A DNA stretch of 64,000 bases, taken from NCBI GenBank assembly GCA_030035585.1, contig CM057482.1:16479001-16543000 (forward strand). The letters are read 5' to 3'. Made by a program: the position numbers and the translations under genes. This document shows positions 56,550-64,000 of the stretch, one piece after another. The stretch comes from Dugong dugon. Taxonomy: Eukaryota; Chordata; Mammalia; Sirenia; Dugongidae. How positions within the stretch are numbered: the first letter of the stretch is position 1; every line of letters begins with the position of its first letter. Under the pieces are notes generated by a model, which saw nothing but the letters and a program-made list of their open reading frames with translations, was not told the origin of the DNA and ran no database searches.

Positions 56550-56562
56550 CTGCCTAAAGATT
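56550..56562 (+). repeat. Target site duplication of L1 G, right copy
   Basis: CTGCCTAAAGATT, one mismatch to 48960-48972. Confidence 0.85.
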
Positions 56563-57049
56563 ATTAATAATTGTTAACATTATCTCACAATATGTGAAAT
56601 ACTAGCTTTTATGGTGGAAACTATTACTTACTTCTCATCTTATTTTTGGGGAATAATTTAGAGAGAGATGTAGATTAGGGTATATAGGGGTTATGATGTT
56701 CCCAAGCCCCCAGGATGCCTGAACTTCTGAATTACTGGTTCCCTAGGGGAGTTGGTTTTGGTTTCTTGCATTTAGGAAATTTTCTTCCCAACGTGAAAAG
56801 GAGTTTCATTCACCCAGCAAAATAAAGATATGATTAATAGAATTAATATATATAACTTCCTTTAAAAATCATGGTTTCTCAAGAAATTGAGATAAAAGTG
56901 ACTCAACAGTCTCAAGGCTTTCGTTCTCTTAAGCCTTATACAAGCCTCTAATGCTTCTAGCTGATCTGCTTTTGAGGCTAATTACATTTTCTGCCTGTTG
57001 ATGCATGTGGTCCAAGAGATGGTATAGAGAATATACTGGGTCTGAGGGG
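56563..57049 (+). other. Intron sequence, nothing recognised
   Basis: Between L1 G and an RTE fragment; no gene. Confidence 0.5.
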
Positions 57050-57796
57050 GAAATCCGAGAAGCTGGACTATATGAAGAAGAATGTGGCATCACGATTGGT
57101 GGAAGACTCGTTATCAACCTGTGATATGCAGATGATACGACCTTGCTGGCTGAAAGTGAAGAGGACTTGAAGCACTTAATGATGAAGATCAAAGACTATA
57201 GCCTTCAGTATGGATTACACCTCAACATAAAACAAACATCGTCACAACTGGACCAAGAAGCAACATCATGATAAATGGAGAAAAGACTGATGTTGTCAAG
57301 GATTTCATTTTACTTGGATCCACAATCAACACCCATGGCAGCAGTAGTCAGGAAATCAAACGACATATTGCATTGGGCAAATCTGCTGTAAAAACCTCTT
57401 TAAAGAGTTAAAAAACAAAGATGTCACTTTGAGGACTAAGGTGTGCCTGACCCAAGGGATGATATTTTCAGTCGCCTCATATGCATGTAAAAGCTGAACA
57501 GTGAATAAGAAGACCGAAGAATTGATGCCTTTGAATTATGGTGTTGGCGAAGAATATTGAATATACCATGGGCTGCCAGAAGAATAAACAAGTCTGTCTT
57601 GGAAGAAATACAGCCAGAGTGCTCCTTGGAAGCATGTATGGCGACACTTTATCTCATGTACTTTGGACGTGTTATCAGGAGGGACCAGTCCCTGGAGAAA
57701 GATATCATGCTTGGTAAAGTAGAGGGTTAGTGAAAAAGAGTTCTACTGCATCCGTTAGGGTTGCTGCTAGTTGGAATTGACTCGACGGCAGGGAGT
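57050..57796 (+). mobile_element. RTE-clade LINE fragment with reverse transcriptase remnant
   Basis: Sense is +. The catalytic YADD is at 57125-57136 (YADDTTLLAESEEDL), preceded directly by TGA. Downstream, shifted frames give DAFELWCWRRI-type and YFGRVIRRDQSLEKDIMLGKVEG sequence typical of RTE/BovB proteins. It ends GGAATTGACTCGACGGCAGGGAG, the tail shared with AfroSINEs. 5'-truncated and full of stops. Confidence 0.88.
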
Positions 57797-58684
57797 TTAG
57801 TTTTTTGGTTTTTGCATTAAACTTAGTTGTAGTGATATGAAGGGATATTAGGAGAACACAGCCTGGGGAAGGGATGTAAAGGAAGCCTTCCCAGAGGGAG
57901 ATGGTACTGGAGCTGAGCTCCAAGTAAAGAGTAGACTTTAGTAAAGTGAAGGGTAGTTGGACATTCCAGATAGGGAGCACAAGATGGGCAAAGTTGATGT
58001 GGAGGGCTCAATGAAATTCTGCACATCTGCCTTCCTCCTTCCCTACCACTAACCCCTGACCCTTCTCCAGCCCATGGAGTTGCGGAGGGGCCCACCAAAG
58101 CATTTTATAATGATCATCCTGAGAGAAATATTCTGTGACTAATTAAATTGATTAAGGGAATCAGTTGTATTTAGTTCGTTCTTCAGCCATATTCATTCCA
58201 TTATTCAGCTCTTCTTCTGAGTTGTTTTATTTTATTTTTCTTGATCCTAATTTCCTGATTTCATGTGCTTAACTTCCAGGTTGTTTGATTGTATCTATTA
58301 TTCCAAGTTGCTTATTCTTGTTTTATGGGTGAGATACATTCCTGTATCTCAAAAGTATTAAATATACTTATTTTAAAGTTTTTGATTTCTGTAATTTACT
58401 TTTGTCCTTGGGGTTAATATCTGTATTTGTTCTCTAAATAAAACAAAACACAAAATACTCTTTGTTTCTTTATTTTTATGATTCTTGGCTGGCAGTTTAT
58501 ATTTATAAATGAAGGTCTAGGTGTATTTGTTTCCTTATCATAAGATAAAAATCACTGTGAATGCAAATTCCGAGTACAGAATCTCTGTCTGTGGAGGATG
58601 GAGGGTTTGGAGCAGGGAGGGTCTCTATCCAGTTGGGCTTTCCTTAGGATGTGCTCAGGAAACTTGCCTTTTCGGAACTAGGGC
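57797..58684 (+). other. Intron sequence, unrecognised
   Basis: 58140-58460 is T-rich and could be decayed L1 in antisense, but not callable. No gene. Confidence 0.45.
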
Positions 58685-59206
58685 TGTCTTAGTCATCTAG
58701 TGCTGCTATAACAGAAATACCGCAACTGGATGGCTTTAACAAAGAGAAATTTGTTCTCTCACAGTCTAAGAGTCTAGAAGTCTGAATTCAGGGTGCCAGC
58801 TCCAGGGGAAGGCTTTCTGTCTCTGTCAGCTCTGGGAGAAGGTCCTTGTCATCAGTCTTCCCTGGTCGAGGAGCTGGCTTGTCAGCTCAGGAACCCTGGG
58901 TCCAAAGGACACGCTATTCTTCTGGCTCTTGTTTCTTGGTGGTATGAGGTCCCCCGTCTCTCTGTTTGCTTCTCTCTTTTATATCTCAAAAGAGATTGAC
59001 TCAAGACACAGCCTAATCTTGTAGATTGAGTTCTGCCTCATTAACATAACTGCCTCTAATCCTGCCTCATTGCATCATAGAGGCAGTATTCACAATACAT
59101 AGGAAAATCACATCAGATGACAAAATGGTAGACAATCACAGTACTGGGAATCATGGCCTAGCCAAGCTGACACACATTTCTGGGGGACACAATTCAATCC
59201 AGAACA
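58685..59206 (-). mobile_element. MaLR-type solo LTR
   Basis: On + it starts TGTCTTAGTCATCTAGTGCTGC and ends CAATCCAGAACA. The minus strand reads TGTTCTGGATTGAATTGTGTCCCC...GATGACTAAGACA. Homologous over its length to 59771-60308 in the opposite orientation. No internal genes. A clean 5-bp duplication was not found. Confidence 0.8.
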
Positions 59207-59608
59207 GGCTTCTTGTTCATCGTGGTCACCAGAACTTACCTGGAGCATTTGCCGTTCTTTTCTCTTACTGTTTTCAACCTGAGAACAATATGTGAGTTAG
59301 CCTTTCTGAGAGAGAAAGCCTGGCAAATTGTTGCCAACCTTTCACTAACTACCTGTAAAACTGACCCACATCTGCTCCAAACACTTACCGCCTCTGATCT
59401 AGGAAATATTCTGAGATGCTACTGGGAAAACTACTTATTTACAATGTAATGACCGTGTTCCTTTCAGGCTCTTCAGCAGGTTTGGTGGTACTGATTCCAT
59501 CTGCTTTATATCTTCCCCAAATTCCTTAGTGTTCTGGTCTGATGATGGAGCTTTTCCCGGTTTTCCAGTACTGCTGTGGATATTTTCATACTTTTATGTG
59601 TAGTCCAA
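59207..59608 (+). other. Intron sequence, nothing recognised
   Basis: No repeat family or exon recognised. The 78-codon frame at 59213-59449 has no support. Confidence 0.45.
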
Positions 59609-59738
59609 CCTGTTGACACCAAGTCAGTTCTGATTCTAGTGACCCTATAGGGCAGATAGAACTGCCCCGTAGGGTTTCTAAGGGGCGCCTGGTAGATTCA
59701 AACCTCTGACCTTTTGGTTAGCAGCAAAACTCTTAACC
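59609..59738 (-). mobile_element. AfroSINE, short form, head-to-head with the next copy
   Basis: CTGTTGACACCAAGTCAG, GACCCTATAGGGCAGATAGAACTGCC, GGGGCGCCTGGTAGATTC, TTTTGGTTAGCAG, CTTAACC. Its tRNA-like 5' end is cut where the next SINE begins. Confidence 0.88.
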
Positions 59739-60433
59739 CTGGTGGCGTTGTGGTTAAGAGCTATGCCTGCTGTCATGGATTGAATTGTGTCCCCCCAGAA
59801 TATCTGTCAACTTGGCTGGGTCATGATTCCCAGTATTGTATAATTGTGTACCATTTTGTAATCTGATGTGATTTCCTTATGGGTTGTAAACTCTATCACT
59901 ATGACGAGGTTATATGTGATTTCCTTATGTGTTGTAAAGTCTCTCACTATGATTAGATTATACTGATGAGGTCTACAAGATTGGATAGTGTCTTAAGTCA
60001 ATCACTTTTGAGATATAAAAGAGAGAAGTGAGCAGAGGCATGTGGGAACATGGTACCACCAAGAAAGCAGTGCTGGGAGCAGAGCACATCCTTTGGACCT
60101 GAGGTTCCTGCACTGAGATGCTCCCAGACCAAGAGAATACTGATGCATCATAAGGACCTATCTCCAGAGCCAACAGAGAAAGCCTTCCCCTGGAGTTGAT
60201 GCCTTGAATTTGGACTTGTAGTCTACTAGACTGTGAGAGAATAAATTTCTCTGTTAAAGCCATCCACTTGTGGTATTTCTGTTAGAGCAGCACTAGATGA
60301 CTAAGACAGCTGCTAAACCAAAAGGTCAGCAATTTGAATCCACCAGGTGCTCCTTAGAAACCCTATGGGGCAGTTCAGGGTCTTTATGAGTCGGAATCAA
60401 CTTGACGGCAATGGGTTTGGTTTTTTGATTTAT
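59738..60433 (+). mobile_element. AfroSINE split by a MaLR-type LTR
   Basis: The 5' part CCTGGTGGCGTTGTGGTTAAG (A box) at 59738-59770 and the 3' part GCTGCTAAACCAAAAGGTC...TATGAGTCGGAATCAACTTGACGG at 60309-60433 form one + strand SINE when 59771-60308 is removed. Confidence 0.9.
59771..60308 (+). mobile_element. MaLR-type solo LTR inserted in an AfroSINE
   Basis: 538 bases, TGTCATGGATTGAATTGTGT...GATGACTAAGACA. CCTGC on the left and GCTGC on the right are a 5-bp duplication with one mismatch. Contains a local duplication (GTGATTTCCTTATG at about 59869 and 59916). No retroviral genes. Confidence 0.85.
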
Positions 60434-60514
60434 GTTCAGTTATTTCTTAGAGACTTTGGGCAGGTGGAGAGGTAAGAGCATGTGTTCAGGTGGCCATTCT
60501 CGTAACTGTCCTTT

Positions 60515-60706
60515 TTTTTGAGTGTTTTCTCCAAATAGGCTATGCATAAAAATATCATGGGAAGCTTTAAAAATACGTAGTCTCTGGTTCACTGCTGGAT
60601 AATCCGCTCCAGTAGATTTGGAGTAGGGCCTGGGATCTGTATTTTTTTAAAGCTCCTCAGAGGAGTTTGATGTGCAGCTCAATGCTAGATTTGGGAACTA
60701 CTGAAT
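60515..60706 (+). mobile_element. MER5A-like hAT-Charlie fragment
   Basis: TATCATGGGAAGCTTTAAAAATACG, GGCCTGGGATCTGTATTTTTTTAAAGCTCC and GTTTGATGTGCAGCTCAATGC...GGGAACTACTG follow the MER5A order. Old and diverged. Confidence 0.6.
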
Positions 60707-60769
60707 TGTCACCTCAAGATGAGAATATTCATTAATTTAGAGGTTATTATTTTATGCAAAATTCCCCCT

Positions 60770-60980
60770 AAAACCAAAACGAAACCCACTGCCGTCAAGT
60801 TGATTCCGACTCATAGCGACCCTATAGGACAGAGTAGAACTGCCTCCTAGGGTTTCCTATGCTGTAATCTTTACAGAAGCAGGCTGCCACGTCTTTCTCC
60901 CATGGAGTGGCTGGTGGGTTCGAACCACTGACCTTTTGTTGAGCAGCCAAGTGCTTTAACCACTACTCCACCAGGGCTTC
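60770..60980 (-). mobile_element. AfroSINE, full-length long form
   Basis: ACTGCCGTCAAGTTGATTCC, GACCCTATAGGACAGAGTAGAACTG, the middle segment GCAGGCTGCCACGTCTTTCTCC, GGGTTCGAACCAC (B box, intact) and CCACCAGGGC. Imperfect flanking repeats resembling AATTCCCCCTA / TTTTCCCCTA. One of the best-preserved SINEs here. Confidence 0.93.
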
Positions 60981-61719
60981 TTCAATTTTCCCCTAGCCCC
61001 CCACAAAGTAAAGCTTTTTAAATGATTACCCTCATGATATAGTTTATGATCTGTAGCCAAAAACTGGGATGTTTCATCAGCTTCATTTCTTTACCAGTGA
61101 GATAGTTTCAGTGTTCTGTTATTTATTACAAGATTAAATTGTAATTCTTCTTTCCAGTCTCTCTCTTCTTTCATTTTTCAGTGCAGAAAGTTTTTAACAA
61201 GTCCCTCTGCTTTTTTTTAAACAAAAGGAAGAGGGGTTATATAATTATAGTGCCTTGATTGGCTAGATGGGAATGATTGTTATTGCTTCTAGAACTGTAT
61301 CATTGGGAAAGGAGTCTAGTAGTAGTCAAAGTCAAATACCAGTTTAGGACTGCTGGTCTCGTGTGTGATTCTTGAGGTGATGTAGAACAGATTAGAAGAG
61401 GGAGCCTGCAGAATGAGCCAGGCCTGCCACCTCTCCATCCTCATTTCCTTCCTGCAGTGCCCTCTGCTCTTGTTGCACTGAACTTCCTTTGGTTCCTTAA
61501 ACATATACTCCCTGCTGCCCCCACAGTTTCGTACATTCTGTAGACTTTGCCAATAACACTTTTCTCTCCTCTCTGTCTGAATAACTGCCAATCATCCTTC
61601 ATGTCTCAGATTAAATGACACCAAGGGTTCTGAAACCTTAGTATGCATAAGAAGAGAACTTGCTAAAATGCTGCTTTCTGTGACCCGTTTCCATGGATTC
61701 TGACTCAGTAGTTTTAGAC

Positions 61720-61736
61720 GGGGCTCAGGAATTTTT
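61720..61736 (+). repeat. 17-bp target site duplication, left copy
   Basis: GGGGCTCAGGAATTTTT, identical to 62240-62256. Confidence 0.93.
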
Positions 61737-62239
61737 TAAAAAATTTATTTATTATTTTTTACTTTTTTTTATTGTACTTTAGATGAAGGCTTATGGAACA
61801 AACTAGCTTCTCATTAAAAAACAGTACATATATTGTTTTATGACATTGTTTAACAACCCCCTGACATGTCAACACCCTCCTTCTCAACCTTGGGTTCCCT
61901 ATTACCAGCTTTCCTGTCCCCTCCTGCCTTCTAGTCCTTGCCCCTGGGCTGGTGTGCCCCTTTAGTCTTGTTTTGTTTTATGGGCCTGTCTAATCTTTGG
62001 ATGAAGGGCAAACCTCAGGAGTGATGTCGTTACTGAGCTAAAAGGGTGTCCGGGGGCTGTACTCTCGGGGTTTTTCCAGTCTCTGTCAGGTCAGTAAGTC
62101 TGACCTTTTTTTGTGAGTTGGAATTTTATTCTACATTTTTCTCTAGCTCTGTCAGGTGCCCTCTATTGTGATCCCTGTCAGAGCAGTCAATGATGGTAGC
62201 CGGGCACCATCTGGTTGTACTGGACTCAGTCTGGTGGAG
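61737..62239 (-). mobile_element. 5'-truncated L1 3'UTR insertion (lineage 1)
   Basis: T-rich tail, then TTTTTTATTGTACTTTAGATG, lineage-1 3'UTR to GGACTCAGTCTGGTGGAG. Perfect 17-bp target duplication on both sides. No ORF2. Confidence 0.93.
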
Positions 62240-62256
62240 GGGGCTCAGGAATTTTT
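62240..62256 (+). repeat. 17-bp target site duplication, right copy
   Basis: Identical to 61720-61736. Confidence 0.93.
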
Positions 62257-62330
62257 ATCTTTAGCAAGTGATGCAAGTGACTTAAAAATTCCACTGGTCT
62301 GTGTTTTTCAAACTTTGAGTCAAAGTTCAT

Positions 62331-63469
62331 ACAGGTATACTAAAAATTTAGTGGCTCAAGCCTGGGAAAATAAAAATGGAATAGAAAATATGAGTGTTTG
62401 TCACATTTTGTAAGGACAAATATTGTTTCATGAAAATTTTCCAATTTTAATTATGTGTGTGTGCATGTGCATGCACATTTGAATTTTTTTTTTTTTTTTT
62501 TACTGTAGTTATGTGGAAACTGGCTTCAGTGTAAATATACCTCTTACTATGAGCTTGCTTTCAAAAGTCTGAAAATTACTGTGGCGCCTTGGTAATGTTA
62601 GTTGTCATTCCTACATGTTTTCATAGCTTCCTGTATTTCCACTACTACTGCAGTGTTCATAGCTTATTATAATTTCATTTTCAGTTCACTCCCCTGCTAG
62701 ACTGTACATTTGACAAAGGCAAAAGAGGATACCTGCTTTGCTCACTACAGTCTCTCCAGTGTCGAGGTGCTCTAGTGGATGCATCTGTAGATGCGCTAGT
62801 AAACATATTACTATTGTATCCAGCACCTTCACAAGAAGAATTTAATCCCTCAAATAGAAAGATTTTTCTGTATGGTCTAAGAACTTGTTCTGGTGGGCCT
62901 TCTTTCATGTCATTCATAGTCATTAGGACTATGTTTAGCACTTGGACATGTGAGGTTTAAAGCCTTAAGCAATCAAAATTGTCTTGGCATTTGTTTCAGG
63001 CTTCTTGGTCCATCTATTGATTTGGCAATAGCGATCTTGCCCAAAACTTCTAGACCAAGAAAAGTCTATAGAAACTAAAACTTCTTGGTATGCAGTGGTG
63101 TATCAAGGCTGTGGTAGTTGGTACAGTCTGCCCCAGGGTGCAGGCAATAAGAGCTGCGTTGTCTATAGGGAATTTATAAACAATAATAAAACTGACTATA
63201 CAAGTTCTTCTTTTTACTGTCTCAGTGCACTGGCAATTCTAAACAATGCCAGTGATAAAATATTCCACCCTGCAAGGATGAACCTCTCATATCTCCTTTC
63301 CTCCGTTTGTATGACATTGCTGTTTGGACTGACTTTCTCTTGTGACATCACTGAAAATTTTACACTGGGTCTCCATTTTCATTTTTGAGGAAGTAATGCT
63401 GTTTTAAGTTCTCTGATATCCACTTACAGTGATTATAGTATGGCTAAAATCACTGACCTTCACTAGTCT
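62331..63469 (+). other. Intron sequence, nothing recognised
   Basis: A TG/CATG-rich patch at about 62454-62475 and an 18-T run near 62486. Frames at 62681-62960 and 63095-63388 lack splice context and homology. Confidence 0.5.
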
Positions 63470-63843
63470 GTCAGTTTGTTGTACTATGGTAGCTTGCATG
63501 TTGCTATGGCGCTGGAGGCTATGTCATCAGTATTACCAAATACCAGCAGGGTCAGTCATGGTGGACAGGTTTCAGTGGAGTGTCCAGACTAAGATAGGCT
63601 AAAAAGAGAGGCCTGGCAATGTAATTCCAAAAGTTAGCCAATGAAAATCCTATGGATCACAGCAGAATATTGTCCAATACAGCAGCTGGAAGATGAGCCC
63701 CCTAGGATGGAAAATAACACAACAGTGTCCACAACAATGGACTCAGGCACACCAGTGATTGTGAAGATTGTGCAGGACCAGAATATTGTACATGGGGTTA
63801 CCATGAGTTGAAGCTGACTCGACAGCAGCTCACAACAACAATA
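63470..63843 (+). mobile_element. RTE-derived element, relative of 10825-11285
   Basis: GCTTGCATGTTGCTATGGCGCTGG, AAATACCAGCAGGGTCAGTCATGG, TGGACAGGTTTCAGTGGAG, then GATTGTGAAGATTGTGCAGGACC and CATGAGTTGAAGCTGACTCGACAGCAGCTCACAACAAC. It lacks the reverse transcriptase, so it is a truncated or non-autonomous copy. Confidence 0.75.
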
Positions 63844-64000
63844 AATACCTTTGCTCTGCAAGCTTTGGGCTGTGGCATTTCCTTCATTAACTTTCTCCTG
63901 GGCAAGATTATCTTCTGGGCTATTTTCATAATTTTACTGAAACTGATTCATAGTTTTACCTTTATCAGGAAGTCATTCTGCTGGCGTTGCTCTCAAGCTG
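63844..64000 (+). other. Intron to window edge, nothing recognised
   Basis: No exon or repeat seen. Confidence 0.5.

Larger units (their letters stand above)
61615..62330 (+). mobile_element. Possible MER5-type DNA transposon split by an L1 3'UTR
   Basis: 61615-61736 (GGATTCTGACTCAGTAG, GGGGCTCAGGAATTTTT) and 62257-62330 (AGCAAGTGATGCAAGTGAC, TTTTTCAAACTTTGAGTC) read as one MER5-like unit if 61737-62239 is removed. Confidence 0.4.
1..64000 (+). other. LRRC49: Interior of the LRRC49 gene (exons plus introns)
   Basis: Three + strand exons in compatible phase (listed separately) place the whole window inside one gene. The intervening introns are 7506-15920 and 16065-47714; flanking introns extend beyond both window edges. 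Neither the first nor the last exon of the gene is visible. I looked for the next expected exon between 47777 and the right edge and did not find it. Assignment to LRRC49 is from recognised LRR sequence, not from a database search. Confidence 0.85.

Noticed and set aside
59460..59600. Possible next LRRC49 exon
   Set aside because: It has AG and GT dinucleotides but no LRR-type translation and does not supply the expected split codon in frame.
1..64000. CRISPR arrays, prokaryotic operons, tRNA or rRNA genes, phage or plasmid modules
   Set aside because: No spaced short repeats, no bacterial gene organisation and no RNA gene signature. The tRNA-like boxes belong to AfroSINE and MIR copies.

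Overview
This is a mammalian nuclear window, almost certainly from an afrotherian and most likely an elephant. It carries several tRNA-derived AfroSINEs (tail resembling 'gagtcggaatcgactcgacggca'), an RTE-clade LINE sharing that tail, and many L1 copies. I see no prokaryotic gene organisation, CRISPR array or operon. The species call rests on recognising the SINE/LINE families, not on a search.

The only host coding sequence I can support is three short + strand exons (7439-7505, 15921-16064, 47715-47776). They encode consecutive 22-residue SDS22-type leucine-rich repeats and match the LRR region of LRRC49, a subunit of the neuronal tubulin polyglutamylase complex. Exon phases join correctly and all three have canonical AG/GT sites. 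The window is therefore the middle of the LRRC49 gene: the end of one intron, two complete introns (about 8.4 and 31.7 kb) and the start of another that runs off the right edge.

Most of the rest is transposon, nearly all L1 on the minus strand, antisense to LRRC49. Layout: 1-4949, 5' two thirds of a young L1 (A) running off the left edge, with ORF2 open for all 495 visible codons, ORF1 broken by one TGA, and a CpG-rich tandem-monomer 5'UTR; 4961-6818 and 7757-10613, 5'-truncated L1s; 10625-11400, old L1 split by an RTE element; 11937-12533, sense L1 3'UTR with perfect 22-bp target duplications; 13855-14565, mid-ORF2 L1 fragment; 14631-15000, two AfroSINEs at one target site; 18990-25680, old L1s interrupted by two TA-flanked DNA transposons, an AfroSINE, an L1 3'UTR and a solo LTR; 25690-33793, full-length L1 (B) with a composite 3' end; 35025-38220, old L1 carrying an ERVL-type LTR, a twin-primed L1 and a MaLR-type LTR; 38221-41754, L1 ORF2/3'UTR; 42681-43208, L1 3'UTR; 43210-48960, mostly single-copy-looking intron with the third exon; 48973-56549, full-length L1 (G) of a second lineage; 57050-63843, RTE, two MaLR-type LTRs, AfroSINEs, MER5-like pieces, another L1 3'UTR and an RTE-derived element.

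Two L1 lineages with different 5' and 3'UTRs coexist. Nothing here looks like a new multi-gene system. The most interesting material is the young L1 with its monomeric promoter, the small reading frame overlapping its ORF2 start, and several insertions that record retrotransposition mechanism (twin priming, possible 3' transduction, premature polyadenylation, reuse of one target site).
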